From the NCBI RefSeq assembly GCF_965229315.1, contig NZ_CBDDJA010000002.1:3968001-4032000 (forward strand): DNA of 64,000 bases, written 5' to 3'. Position 1 is the first letter of the stretch, and each line of letters opens with the position of its first letter. This document shows, piece after piece, positions 33,272 through 42,130 of the stretch. The stretch comes from Pelomonas sp965229315 (GTDB taxonomy: Bacteria; Pseudomonadota; Gammaproteobacteria; Burkholderiales; Burkholderiaceae_C). The translations under genes and the position numbers were made by a program. Below the pieces are notes generated by a model, which saw nothing but the letters and a program-made list of their open reading frames with translations, was not told where the DNA came from and did no database searches.

Positions 33272-34255
33272 TCACTCGGCCGCCTGATCCCGGGCCGGCG
33301 GCTGATCCGCTGCCGGCTCGGCCTTGGCGATCTTGGCGGCCTGCAGGGCTTGAGCCATCTGGGACGGGGCGGCCTGCTCCGGCTGCTGCGGCGCGGGCTT
33401 GCGGCTTGGCTGCGGCGGGCGGCCACCTTCGCCACGCGGGGGGCGACCACCCCGCGGCGGCTGGTCGCGCCGGCCGCCTTCCGAGCGCTGCTCGGGGCGA
33501 CGCGGGCCACGGCCATCGGGCCGGCCGCCACCGGGACCAGGGCGGCGGTCGTCGCGGCGCGGGCCGTCACGGCGGTCATCGCGCGGCGGGGCCGGTGGCG
33601 CCTCGGCGCGCTCCTTGCGGGCGATCTCCAGCAGGCCGGGCAGCTCTTCGGGCACCACGCCCTTGAGCACGCAGAAATTGGCCTCGGTCAGCGTCGTGCG
33701 TTCGAAGTCCCACAGCAGTTGCGCGCGGTTGCGGCGCTGCTGCGCTTCCAGCTGGTGGCGCTCCTGATCGGCCTGCTGGCGCTCCTGCTGCAAGCCCTTG
33801 CGGCGCGCCAGCTCTTCCTTGGCCGCGGCCAGGTGCTCCTCGGTGATCTCGCCGGCCGGCTGGCCGTCCAGGTCGAAGCGGGTCTTGGCCTGGGTCAGCG
33901 CGATCAGGTAGCCCGTGCTGCCCGTGTGGCGGCGCAGGAAGGCGCTGAGCTGCGCCTTGCTGAACCTGCCCGGCGCACGCTCCTGGATGTCGGCCTGGAT
34001 GCGCAGCTTGACGGGCTTGGCCTTGCCGGTGAAAAGGGCCGGGAACAGCGCCTTCAATTCGGCCGTGGCATCGACAGCCGGGGCGGCCGATGCGGGCGCA
34101 GGCGCAGGCGCAGGTGCGGCGGCGGCCTCAGCGGCGGTCACCGGCGCAGCCACGTCGGCCGCCACCTCGGGCACCGCGTCGCTGGACGGCGACTGCGTGG
34201 ACACGTCGGTCGCCACTTCAGTCGGCGTGGCGGAATCGGGAAGATCGGAATTCAT
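33272..34255 (-). CDS. ProQ/FinO-family RNA chaperone with long disordered flanks
   Basis: 327 residues. A Pro/Ala-rich acidic N-terminus (1-60) precedes the ProQ/FinO fold (about 62-165: LKALFPALFTGKAKPVKLRI, FSKAQLSAFLRRHT, YLIAL, R.DLDG). A charged helix rich in Gln and Arg (170-200) follows. The C-terminal 110 residues are a low-complexity Arg/Gly/Asp/Pro tract with many RDDRR, GGRP and PRGG units. It binds structured RNAs and small RNAs in known relatives. The tail is unusually long and RGG-like. Confidence 0.87.
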   Translation of the reverse strand: MNSDLPDSATPTEVATDVSTQSPSSDAVPEVAADVAAPVTAAEAAAAPAPAPAPASAAPAVDATAELKALFPALFTGKAKPVKLRIQADIQERAPGRFSKAQLSAFLRRHTGSTGYLIALTQAKTRFDLDGQPAGEITEEHLAAAKEELARRKGLQQERQQADQERHQLEAQQRRNRAQLLWDFERTTLTEANFCVLKGVVPEELPGLLEIARKERAEAPPAPPRDDRRDGPRRDDRRPGPGGGRPDGRGPRRPEQRSEGGRRDQPPRGGRPPRGEGGRPPQPSRKPAPQQPEQAAPSQMAQALQAAKIAKAEPAADQPPARDQAAE

Positions 34256-34408
34256 CGCAAAGCGGCAAGCAGCCCACAGCAGCCCACGATCGGGCAAGGG
34301 CGGGATTGTCGTTCAGGTGCGCGCGCCGGCCCAGTCGTCCTACGGGCCGTGCTTTCAGGCACTGCGATTGCCGAAGCCGGCTGGTCGACATCCTGCGAAG
34401 CGCCACCC

Positions 34409-34891
34409 ATGCATCTCGAAGGTTCCTGCCACTGCGGCAGCATCAGATTCTCGGTCGAGGCCGACTCGCCCGTGCCCTTCATGCGCTGTTACTGCACCAT
34501 CTGCCGCAAGACCGCAGGCACGGGCGGCTACGCGATCAATCTCGGCGCGCAGACGGCCACGATGAAGGTCAAGGGCAAGCGGCACCTGCGCATCTACCGC
34601 GCCCGGCTGCCCAACAAGACCGGCAAGGGCAGGCACAAGAGCAGCGCCCGGCGCTACTTCTGCATCAAGTGCGGCACGGCGTTGTGGCTGTGGGACCCGA
34701 CCTGGCCGGAACTGGTGCACCCGCATGCCGGCGCCATCGACACGCCGCTGCCCATGCCGCCGCAGAACGTGCACGGCCTGCTCGATTCGAAGGCGCCCTG
34801 GGTGCGGGTGGAGGGCAAGCCGAAGGACCCTCGTTTCGACCATTACCCGGACATGTCGCTGGCCGAGTGGCACGCGGCGCACGGCTTCTAG
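34409..34891 (+). CDS. GFA family protein (CENP-V/GFA zinc domain)
   Basis: 160 residues. Zinc ligands match the glutathione-dependent formaldehyde-activating family: Cys7-x-Cys9 (SCHCGSIRF), Cys27-x-Cys29-x2-Cys32 (CYCTICRKT) and Cys85-x2-Cys88 (CIKCGT). Most members are of unknown activity; the glutathione-formaldehyde role is proven only for Gfa itself. It is divergent from the ProQ-type gene and converges on the DMT exporter. Confidence 0.88.
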   Translation: MHLEGSCHCGSIRFSVEADSPVPFMRCYCTICRKTAGTGGYAINLGAQTATMKVKGKRHLRIYRARLPNKTGKGRHKSSARRYFCIKCGTALWLWDPTWPELVHPHAGAIDTPLPMPPQNVHGLLDSKAPWVRVEGKPKDPRFDHYPDMSLAEWHAAHGF

Positions 34892-34892
34892 C

Positions 34893-35795
34893 CTAACGCA
34901 CCGGCCGCGTCGCCACGAACAGGCTGACGAGGCACAGCGCCATGCCGCCCACGGCCTGCGGCGTGGCCTGCCAGCCCTCGAACACGGCCGAGATGACCAG
35001 CGCGATCACCGGCACCAGCACGCCCACCAACGCGGCATGGGCGGGCCCCTTGCGCTCGGCGAGCTTGTAGTACAGCGTGAACGCGATGACGGAGCCGAAG
35101 GCGGCCAGGTAGACGAGGCTGGCCAGATAGGACGGCGTGAGGTCCAACCGCAAGCCCTTGCCGGTGGCCAGCGACAGCCCCAGCAGGAAGGCCGCGCCAT
35201 AGCCCATGCTCCAGGCCAGCACCGGCACCAGCGGCAGGCCGCGGCGCGTCAGCACGATGGTGAAGAAGCCGCCGATGACGGCGGCGACGACGGCGAAGAA
35301 GCTCAGCCCCAGCCCCAGCATCGCATTCGGCCGCGCGCCGGTGGCGGCGATCTCGGGCCAGAAGATCAGCGCCACGCCCAGCACCGCGCCGCTGGACGCC
35401 GCCAGGAAGCGCCGGCTCACCGGCTGGCGCCACAGCAGCCAGGCGACGAAGGCGTTCATGAACACCATCAGGCAGAACAGCACCGCGACCAGCCCGCTGG
35501 GCACGAAGCGCTCGGCCTCGTAGACCGACCAGTAGTTGCCGGCGTACTGGATGACGCCGGTTGCGAGCATGTAGCCGTGAGCATGGCGTGGCAGCTTCAG
35601 CGACGCGCCCTGCTGGCGCGCCAGCGCGGCCAGCATCAGCGCCGACAGCAGGAAGCGCCAGCCGACCGAGGTCAGCACGGGCACCCCGGAGTCGAGCTGG
35701 TAGAGGATGACGTGCCAGGTGCTGGCCCAGATCAGCACCGGGACCAGGAACAGGCACCAGGTGGGGAGGCCGCGTGCGTTGTCCGCCGCCGGCAT
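34893..35795 (-). CDS. EamA/DMT superfamily transporter
   Basis: 300 residues with ten predicted helices in two EamA repeats (about 12-140 and 150-295). WYxVYEAERFVPSGLVAVLF-type helix 4 and the second-repeat SVIAFTLYYKLAERKGPAHA motif are typical of drug/metabolite exporters. Its ATG overlaps the last base of the upstream LysE-type stop (TGATG), so the two exporters are translated together. Substrate unknown. Confidence 0.88.
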   Translation of the reverse strand: MPAADNARGLPTWCLFLVPVLIWASTWHVILYQLDSGVPVLTSVGWRFLLSALMLAALARQQGASLKLPRHAHGYMLATGVIQYAGNYWSVYEAERFVPSGLVAVLFCLMVFMNAFVAWLLWRQPVSRRFLAASSGAVLGVALIFWPEIAATGARPNAMLGLGLSFFAVVAAVIGGFFTIVLTRRGLPLVPVLAWSMGYGAAFLLGLSLATGKGLRLDLTPSYLASLVYLAAFGSVIAFTLYYKLAERKGPAHAALVGVLVPVIALVISAVFEGWQATPQAVGGMALCLVSLFVATRPVR

Positions 35796-36424
35796 CAGGC
35801 GGCGCGCTTGAACGTCGCCAGCAGCATGCCCGCCGCCACGAAGAGCGTGCCGAACACGCGGTTCAACGCCTTGATGTGGCTTTCGCTCTTCAACGCCGCC
35901 AGCACCCGCGCGGCCAGCGCCGTGTAGCCGGCCATGACGACGAGGTCGGTGAAGGCGAGTGTGCCGCCGATGACCAGGTATTGCGGCGCCAGCGCCGCGT
36001 GCAGGTCCAGGAACTGCGGCACCACGGCCAACAGGAAGACGGTGCCCTTGGGGTTCACGGCGTTGATGCCCCAGCCGCGCAGCACCAATTGGCGGCGCGT
36101 GACCTGCACCGCGCCGTCGTCCGCCGCCACCATGGGCTTGGCCGGCGCGCGCCACTGCTGCACGCCGAGGAACACGAGGTAGGCCACGCCCGCCCACTTC
36201 ACCAGCGCGAAGCCCAGCGACGAGGCCGCGATCAGTGCGCCGAGGCCCGCGCCGACAAGGATGACCTGCGTGACGATGCCCAGGATCAGGCCGAAGGTCA
36301 TGAAGTAGCCGCGCCGGAAGCCGTGGCTCAGGCCCGCGCTCATGGCGGCCACGGCGCCTGCGCCGGGGGACAGGCTGATCGCCCAGGATGCCGCGAAGAA
36401 CGCGAGCCAGACCGAAAATTCCAT
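35795..36424 (-). CDS. LysE/RhtB family amino-acid exporter
   Basis: 209 residues, six helices. The N-terminal SLSPGAGAVAAMSAGLSHG and the RGWGINAVNPKGTVFLLAVVPQF segment are the LysE family hallmarks. A GTG at 36436 is in frame, but GGAGG lies 6 nt before ATG 36424, which fixes the start. It probably exports an amino acid such as homoserine, threonine or lysine; the substrate cannot be told. Confidence 0.9.
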   Translation of the reverse strand: MEFSVWLAFFAASWAISLSPGAGAVAAMSAGLSHGFRRGYFMTFGLILGIVTQVILVGAGLGALIAASSLGFALVKWAGVAYLVFLGVQQWRAPAKPMVAADDGAVQVTRRQLVLRGWGINAVNPKGTVFLLAVVPQFLDLHAALAPQYLVIGGTLAFTDLVVMAGYTALAARVLAALKSESHIKALNRVFGTLFVAAGMLLATFKRAA

Positions 36425-36535
36425 GAGCACCTCCACACCGCAGCATCACTGCGCGCCGCGGGGCACGGGTTGTAGCACGCGCGCCCCCCGGGGGGCGCTG
36501 GAAGTCAGGCATTGCCCGCCTAGACTGCGGGCACC

Positions 36536-37324
36536 TTGCCCACGCCTGCCTCGTTCCGTCTGCTGACCGCCGCCGCCCTCGCGCTGGCTGCGGCGTGCGC
36601 CTGCGCGCAGCCCCTGCGCTTCGCGTTCAGCGAGCTCGAACCCTGGAAAACCCGCCAGGGCGGCCAGTTTGGCGGCGCCTACACGGCGATCGTGCGCGAG
36701 CTGGCGCGCCGCCTGGACCGGCCACTGCAGATCATCGTCTGCCCCCTGAAGCGCTGCCTGAAGATGCTGGAAGTTGGCGAGGCCGACCTCGTCATCGGCG
36801 TGCAGCAGTCCACCGAGCGGCTGCGCTACTTGCAGTACCTCGCGGCCCCGTACCGCCGCACCAGCAGCGACCGCGTGTTCCTGCTGCGCCGCGTCGACGC
36901 CCGCCGCGTCGCCCGCTACGAGGACCTGCAAGGCCTGCGCATCGGCGTCAAGCAGGGCAGCGAATACTTCGACCGCTTCGACAAGGACACGCAGCTCATC
37001 AAGGATGCCGCGCCCACCGCCGAGGCCTCGTTGCGCAAGCTGATGCTCGGCCGTGTGGACACCGTGCTCATGCCGCAGGACCAGGCGCTCGCGCTGCTGG
37101 GCCAGCTCGGCCTGCACCGCGACGTCGAGATCGCGCCGCTGCGCGTGCCCGACCCGACGCCGCGCTCCATCGCCATCTCCCGGGCGTCGCCGCTGCTCGC
37201 GCAACTGCCGCAGCTGGAGCAGGCCATGCGCGAGATGCGTGAGGACGGCACCTTGGCGGCCATCTACAACCGCCACTACTACCAACGCTACCGGGTTGCC
37301 CGGCACAGCGTGCTGATCGACTGA
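36536..37324 (+). CDS. Periplasmic solute-binding protein (SBP_bac_3 type)
   Basis: 262 residues starting at TTG 36536. A signal peptide (FRLLTAAALALAAACACA) is followed by a family-3 solute-binding fold: LRFAFSELEPWK, GAYTAIVRELARRL, GEADLVIGVQQSTERL, LQGLRIGVKQGSEYF. No permease or ATPase lies beside it, so it may be an orphan binding protein or a signalling input. Two Cys (CPLKRC) in the first lobe could form a disulfide. Confidence 0.85.
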   Translation: MPTPASFRLLTAAALALAAACACAQPLRFAFSELEPWKTRQGGQFGGAYTAIVRELARRLDRPLQIIVCPLKRCLKMLEVGEADLVIGVQQSTERLRYLQYLAAPYRRTSSDRVFLLRRVDARRVARYEDLQGLRIGVKQGSEYFDRFDKDTQLIKDAAPTAEASLRKLMLGRVDTVLMPQDQALALLGQLGLHRDVEIAPLRVPDPTPRSIAISRASPLLAQLPQLEQAMREMREDGTLAAIYNRHYYQRYRVARHSVLID

Positions 37325-37330
37325 AAGCCC

Positions 37331-38695
37331 ATGGCCAAGGACAAATCCCTCTACGTCTGCAGTGAATGCGGCGGCACCAACGCGAAGTGGCTGGGCAAGT
37401 GCCCGCACTGCGGCGCCTGGAACACGCTGACCGAGACGGTGGCTGAAGCGCCCGCTGCGGGTAAGAACCGCTACCAGTCGCTGGCCCGCAGCCAGCCGGT
37501 GGCGACGCTGTCGGACATCGAGGCCAGTGACTTCGAGCGCACGCCCACGGGCCAGGAGGAACTGGACCGCGTGCTGGGCGGCGGCATCGTCGCCGGCGGC
37601 GTGGTGCTGATCGGTGGCGACCCGGGCATCGGCAAGTCCACGCTGCTGCTGCAGGCCGTCGAGTCGCTGAGCCAGACGGTCAAGGTGCTGTACGTGACCG
37701 GCGAGGAATCGGGCGCGCAGGTCGCGATGCGCTCGCGCCGCCTGGGCCTGGCGGGCACCCAGGTGCGCGTGATGGCCGAGATCAGCCTGGAGCGCATCCT
37801 CGCCACCATCGACGTGGAGGCGCCCGACTTCTGCGTCATCGACTCCATCCAGACGATGTACTCCGAGCAGCTCAGCTCGGCGCCCGGCTCGGTCGCCCAG
37901 GTGCGCGAGTGCGCGGCGCAACTCACGCGCACGGCCAAGGCGCGCGGCTGCGCGATGGTGCTGGTGGGGCATGTGACCAAGGAGGGCGCGCTGGCCGGCC
38001 CGCGCGTGCTGGAGCACATCGTCGACACGGTGCTGTATTTCGAGGGCGACACGCACAGCAGCTTTCGCCTCGTGCGCGCCATCAAGAACCGCTTCGGCGC
38101 CGTCAACGAGATCGGCGTGTTCGCGATGACGGAGAAGGGCCTGAAAGGCGTGGCCAACCCGAGCGCGATCTTCCTGTCCACGCACGCCGAGCCGGTGCCG
38201 GGCAGCTGCGTGCTCGTGACGCTCGAAGGCACGCGGCCGCTGCTGGTGGAGCTGCAGGCGCTGGTGGACAGCGGCGGCGTCAGTCCACGGCGGCTCTCGG
38301 TGGGCCTGGACCGGGATCGTCTCGCGATGCTGCTGGCGGTGCTGCACCGCCACGCCGGTGTGGCCACCGGCGACCAGGACGTGTTCGTCAACGCGGTGGG
38401 GGGCGTGCGCATCACCGAGCCGGCGGCCGACCTGGCGGTGATGCTGGCGATCCAGAGCAGCCTGCGCGGCAAGGCGCTGCCGAAAGGCTTCATCGCCTTC
38501 GGCGAGGTGGGCCTGGCCGGCGAGGTGCGCCCCGCGCCGCGCGGCCAGGAGCGGCTGAAGGAGGCAGCCAAGCTGGGCTTCAGCGTCGCCGTGGTGCCCA
38601 AGGCCAACGCGCCGAAGAAGGCCATCGAGGGACTGACCATCCATGCCGTCGAGCGCGTGGAGCAGGCCATCGACGTGCTGCGCGGCCTGGTCTGA
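37331..38695 (+). CDS. radA: DNA repair protein RadA
   Basis: 454 residues, full length. The zinc finger Cys10/Cys13/Cys24/Cys27 (CSECGGTNAKWLGKCPHCG) leads to a RecA-like ATPase with Walker A GGDPGIGKST (about 96-105), the RadA-specific KNRFG motif (from 252) and a Lon-like C-terminal domain. It promotes branch migration during recombination repair. It starts 6 nt after the solute-binding protein stop. Confidence 0.96.
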   Translation: MAKDKSLYVCSECGGTNAKWLGKCPHCGAWNTLTETVAEAPAAGKNRYQSLARSQPVATLSDIEASDFERTPTGQEELDRVLGGGIVAGGVVLIGGDPGIGKSTLLLQAVESLSQTVKVLYVTGEESGAQVAMRSRRLGLAGTQVRVMAEISLERILATIDVEAPDFCVIDSIQTMYSEQLSSAPGSVAQVRECAAQLTRTAKARGCAMVLVGHVTKEGALAGPRVLEHIVDTVLYFEGDTHSSFRLVRAIKNRFGAVNEIGVFAMTEKGLKGVANPSAIFLSTHAEPVPGSCVLVTLEGTRPLLVELQALVDSGGVSPRRLSVGLDRDRLAMLLAVLHRHAGVATGDQDVFVNAVGGVRITEPAADLAVMLAIQSSLRGKALPKGFIAFGEVGLAGEVRPAPRGQERLKEAAKLGFSVAVVPKANAPKKAIEGLTIHAVERVEQAIDVLRGLV

Positions 38696-38772
38696 CGACA
38701 ACCGCAGGTTTGCATGCTGCACGGCAGCCCAAAGACTGCATAGGATAGTGACCTCGCACCGGAGGAAGCCTC

Positions 38773-39204
38773 ATGTCCGATCACGCCGATCTCAGGCAAT
38801 TCGCCCGCACCGACTTTCTCGGCGCCCAGCACGACGCGGAGTCCCTGCCCGGCTGGGTCTTCAAGCCGGTGCAGTTCAGCCAGGGACCGGCCGGCCTGGT
38901 GCTGAACATGAGCGACGGCGGCCTGCAGGTGCTGACCAGCGCCTCCGAACCGCTGGACGACGCGCGCTACGAGGTCGTGCTGCTGCTGGGCCGCTCCGAT
39001 GCGGACGCGGCGGACGAGCAGGTGTCGTGGTTCAACGGCGTCGTCGAGCGCAAGTGGTCGCGGCCGGTGCCGCGCATGGGCATCCTGCACGGCATGTGCT
39101 TCACGGCGCGCAACTCCACGGCCGAGCAGTTCCTGGCCGGCCACCAGGCCGCGCTGGAGTCGGGCCAGTGGGTGCGCTGCCTGTTGCTCAAGGTACCCGG
39201 CTAG
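38773..39204 (+). CDS. PilZ-like domain protein
   Basis: 143 residues. The RQFARTDF start and LNMSDGGLQV (about 43-52) resemble the RxxxR and (D/N)xSxxG c-di-GMP-binding motifs of PilZ domains, though the first is imperfect. The rest is beta-rich and the terminal helix is long. If it binds c-di-GMP it would couple that signal to surface behaviour; this is inference. A good GGAGG lies before the ATG. Confidence 0.55.
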   Translation: MSDHADLRQFARTDFLGAQHDAESLPGWVFKPVQFSQGPAGLVLNMSDGGLQVLTSASEPLDDARYEVVLLLGRSDADAADEQVSWFNGVVERKWSRPVPRMGILHGMCFTARNSTAEQFLAGHQAALESGQWVRCLLLKVPG

Positions 39205-39212
39205 GGGCTGTC

Positions 39213-39629
39213 ATGGCGCACTGCGGCCGACTGCTCGACCACGTGCACCTGCGCGTGAGCGACCTGGCAGCCAGCCGGCGCTTCTACCGCGCCGCGCTGG
39301 CCGCCATCGGCCGGCTGGATGCGTTCGGCGAAGCGGCGGGCTGCTTTTTTGCGGACGAGTTCTACGTCGACCAGGCCGACGGCCGCGTGTCGCATGTGCA
39401 CCTGGCTTTCCAGGCCCGCAGCGAGGCCGAGGTGCAGCGCTTCCACGCGATGACGCTGGCCGCCGGCGGTCGCGACCAGGGCGGGCCGGGGCCGCGCCGC
39501 TACCACCCGGGCTACTACGCCGCCTTCGTGCTGGACCCGGATGGCAACAACATCGAGGCCGTCTACCACGGGCCGACCGCGCGCTCGGCCGACAGCGTCG
39601 AGGTGACGCGCCTGCCGCCGCCGGCCTGA
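39213..39629 (+). CDS. VOC/glyoxalase superfamily protein
   Basis: 138 residues. Two beta-alpha-beta-beta-beta units: LLDHVHLRVSDLAASRRFYRAAL at the start, with His ligand candidates HVHL and HVHLAFQA, and a terminal YYAAFVLDPDGNNIEAVYH with the Glu ligand. These fit metal-dependent vicinal-oxygen-chelate enzymes of the glyoxalase/dioxygenase group. The reaction is not identified. It follows the PilZ-like gene by 8 nt. Confidence 0.85.
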   Translation: MAHCGRLLDHVHLRVSDLAASRRFYRAALAAIGRLDAFGEAAGCFFADEFYVDQADGRVSHVHLAFQARSEAEVQRFHAMTLAAGGRDQGGPGPRRYHPGYYAAFVLDPDGNNIEAVYHGPTARSADSVEVTRLPPPA

Positions 39630-39650
39630 CGCCATGGCAGGATGCGCGCC

Positions 39651-39998
39651 ATGAGCGCACTGCCCGCCCCTCCCTACTACGCCGTCATCTTCACCAGCCA
39701 GCGCACGCCCACGGACGCCGGGTACGGCGACATGGCGGACCGCATGGTGGCCTTGGCCGCAGAGCAGCCGGGGTATCTGGGCATGGAGAGCGCGCGCGGC
39801 GACGACGGGCTGGGCATCACGGTGTCGTACTGGCGCAGCAGCGACGACATCCTCGCCTGGCGCCGCCATGCCGAGCACAAGGTGGCCCGCGACACGGGGC
39901 GCAGCGACTGGTATGCACACTACAGCGTGCGTGTCGCCCAGGTCGAGCGGGCCTATGCCTGGGAACGCGCCGACGGTGCGAAGGACCCGCAGGCATGA
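39651..39998 (+). CDS. ABM-domain monooxygenase-like protein
   Basis: 115 residues. YYAVIFTSQRT, MVALAAEQPGYLGMESARG and ITVSYWRSSDDILAWRRHAEH are the standard strands and helices of the antibiotic biosynthesis monooxygenase/YgiN-like fold. ATG 39651 is preferred over the ATG three codons upstream. Its stop overlaps the next ATG (ATGA). Confidence 0.8.
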   Translation: MSALPAPPYYAVIFTSQRTPTDAGYGDMADRMVALAAEQPGYLGMESARGDDGLGITVSYWRSSDDILAWRRHAEHKVARDTGRSDWYAHYSVRVAQVERAYAWERADGAKDPQA

Positions 39999-40381
39999 AC
40001 CCGTGGATCGGTGTGGGGCTGGCGTTGCTGGCGCTGCTGGCCGGCGGCGCGCTGCTCGGCTGGCAGGGCGCCATCTTCGCGACGACCGGCATCATCTTCT
40101 GGCTGCTGCTGCAGATCTCGCGGCTGATGCGCGTCATGAAGATGGCGGGCGCTGCACCGATGGGGTCGGTCGCTAATGCGGTGATGCTGTCAGCCAAGCT
40201 GCACGCGGGCATGAAGCTGGTCGACCTGATCACGCTGACCGGCAGCCTGGGTGTGAAGCAGGCGCCGGAGACCTTCGTCTGGCGCGACGCGGCCGGCGAC
40301 GCGGTGCAAGTCAAGCTGGTGAAAGGCAAGCTCGTCGAATGGCAGTTGATGCGCGCGGCACAGGCCGACGCGACTTCGTAA
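39995..40381 (+). CDS. Hypothetical membrane protein
   Basis: 128 residues. Two close hydrophobic helices (about 5-43), then a soluble C-terminal domain of about 80 residues with GSLGVKQAPETFVWRD and VKLVKGKLVEWQL. No recognised family. It overlaps the ABM gene by 4 bp, so the two are coupled. It ends 36 bp before ilvE. Confidence 0.65.
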   Translation: MNPWIGVGLALLALLAGGALLGWQGAIFATTGIIFWLLLQISRLMRVMKMAGAAPMGSVANAVMLSAKLHAGMKLVDLITLTGSLGVKQAPETFVWRDAAGDAVQVKLVKGKLVEWQLMRAAQADATS

Positions 40382-40417
40382 AATCGCCGTCTTTCTTCCC
40401 CAGCCCTGGAGTACCCG

Positions 40418-41362
40418 ATGGTCCCCGCCCCCCTGCACGACCGCGACGGCAAGATCTGGATGGACGGCGAACTCGTCGACTGGCGCGATGCCAAGATCCA
40501 CGTGCTGACGCACACGCTGCACTACGGCTGCGGCGCTTTCGAGGGCGTGCGCGCCTATGACACGGTCAATGGCACGGCCATCTTCCGGCTGCAGGAGCAC
40601 ACGCAGCGCCTGTTCAACAGCGGCAAGATCCTGCGCATGAAGATCCCGTTCTCGCAGGAACAGGTCAACGACGCGCAGCGCGAGGTCGTCAAGGCCAACG
40701 GCCTGAAGAGCGCCTACATCCGCCCGCTGATCTGGATCGGCTCCGAGAAGCTGGGCGTGAGCCCCAAGGGCAACCAGGTGCACCTGATGGTGGCCGCGTG
40801 GAGCTGGGGCGCCTACCTGGGCGAAGAGGGCATGAAGCGCGGCATCCGCGTCAAGACCAGCTCCTACACGCGCCACCACGTCAACATCACCATGACGCAG
40901 GCCAAGACGGTGTCTAACTACACCAACTCCATCCTCGCCAACATGGAAGCCACCGACGACGGCTACGACGAGGCGCTGCTGCTGGACGCCTCCGGCTTCG
41001 TCTCCGAAGGCGCGGGCGAGAACCTGTTCGTCATCAAGAACGGCGTGGTCTACACGCCCGACCTGTCGGCCGGCGCGCTCAACGGCATCACGCGCAACAC
41101 CATCTTCTCGATCTGCCAGGACCTGGGCCTGAAGCTGGTCGAGAAGCGCATCACCCGCGACGAGGTCTACATCTGCGACGAGGCCTTCTTCACCGGCACC
41201 GCCGCCGAGGTCACGCCCATCCGCGAGCTGGACCGCATCGAGCTCGGGACCGGCAGCCACGCGGGCTCGCGCGGCCCCATCACCGAAAAGATCCAGTCGG
41301 CCTTCTTCGACATCGTCAATGGCCGCAACCCCAAGTACGCCCACTGGCTCACCGCCTGCTGA
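40418..41362 (+). CDS. ilvE: Branched-chain amino acid aminotransferase
   Basis: 314 residues, fold-type IV PLP enzyme. Lys163 in QAKTVSNYTNS forms the Schiff base; HYGCGAFEGVRAYDT, NLFVIKNG and FFTGTAAEVTPIRELD are typical of IlvE. It performs the last step of leucine, isoleucine and valine synthesis. A short zinc-finger gene follows 22 nt later, an order common in Burkholderiales. Confidence 0.96.
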   Translation: MVPAPLHDRDGKIWMDGELVDWRDAKIHVLTHTLHYGCGAFEGVRAYDTVNGTAIFRLQEHTQRLFNSGKILRMKIPFSQEQVNDAQREVVKANGLKSAYIRPLIWIGSEKLGVSPKGNQVHLMVAAWSWGAYLGEEGMKRGIRVKTSSYTRHHVNITMTQAKTVSNYTNSILANMEATDDGYDEALLLDASGFVSEGAGENLFVIKNGVVYTPDLSAGALNGITRNTIFSICQDLGLKLVEKRITRDEVYICDEAFFTGTAAEVTPIRELDRIELGTGSHAGSRGPITEKIQSAFFDIVNGRNPKYAHWLTAC

Positions 41363-41384
41363 CCGCCGTCTGAAGAGAACAACC

Positions 41385-41600
41385 ATGAGCACCACCCAAG
41401 CCCCCGCCGCCACCGTCGAAGTCACCGCCAAGGACTGCCAGGACAACGGCAGCGTCTTCTGCCCCAACCCCAAGATGGCGCTGTGGAGCACCCACCCGCG
41501 CGTCTTCATCGATCTCACCCACGGCGGCAAGGGCCAATGCCCCTATTGCGGCACGCTCTACAAGCTCAAGGCCGGCGAGGTGCTGTCCGGCGGCCACTGA
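41385..41600 (+). CDS. zf-CHCC zinc-finger protein
   Basis: 71 residues. Cys26, His37, Cys52 and Cys55 (CPNPKM...HPRVFIDL...CPYCGTLYKL) match the zf-CHCC domain found in bacterial relatives of the complex I subunit NUMM/NDUFS6. Its role in bacteria is not established. The TGA overlaps the ATG of the next gene (TGATG). Confidence 0.85.
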   Translation: MSTTQAPAATVEVTAKDCQDNGSVFCPNPKMALWSTHPRVFIDLTHGGKGQCPYCGTLYKLKAGEVLSGGH

Positions 41601-42055
41601 TGCCCCGCACCCCTGCACAGCAGGCCGTGCTGCTGGCCTCGCCCGACGACACCGAGGTGCAGTTCTACGAAGCGCTGCAGCATGCCGACCTGGACCACCT
41701 GATGGCCCTGTGGGCGGATGACGAGGAGATCGCCTGCGTGCACCCGGGCGGCCCGCGCATCGTCGGGCTGGCCGCCATCCGCGCGGCGTTCCAGGCCGTC
41801 TTCGAGCGCGGCGCGGTGCAGGTGCATCCCGAGCGCGTGCGCCGGCTGCACAGCGGCGACTGCGCCATCCACCATGTGCTGGAGCGCGTGCAACTGCACG
41901 CCCCGGCCGACAAGGCCCCGCCCACGGCCTGGGTCATCGCCACCAACGTCTACCTCAAGACCGCCCTGGGCTGGCGCCTGGTGCTGCACCACGCCAGCCC
42001 CGGCAGCGCGGGCGACGTGCAGGAACTGGTGGCCGACGCCGGCACCTTGCACTGA
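41600..42055 (+). CDS. SnoaL/NTF2-like protein
   Basis: 151 residues. FYEALQHADLDHLMALWADDEEIACVHPGG...IVGLAAIRAAFQAVFE and a C-terminal WRLVLHHASP give the cone-shaped NTF2/SnoaL (DUF4440-like) fold. Such proteins are small cyclases, isomerases or binding proteins. It is translationally coupled to the zf-CHCC gene by a 1-bp stop-start overlap. Confidence 0.8.
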   Translation: MPRTPAQQAVLLASPDDTEVQFYEALQHADLDHLMALWADDEEIACVHPGGPRIVGLAAIRAAFQAVFERGAVQVHPERVRRLHSGDCAIHHVLERVQLHAPADKAPPTAWVIATNVYLKTALGWRLVLHHASPGSAGDVQELVADAGTLH

Positions 42056-42130
42056 ATACGGTTACACCGCAGCAAGCAGGGTTGACGCGGGCTGTGCGAG
42101 TATCAGCGTCGTCTTTTCTTGCCTCGTGAC

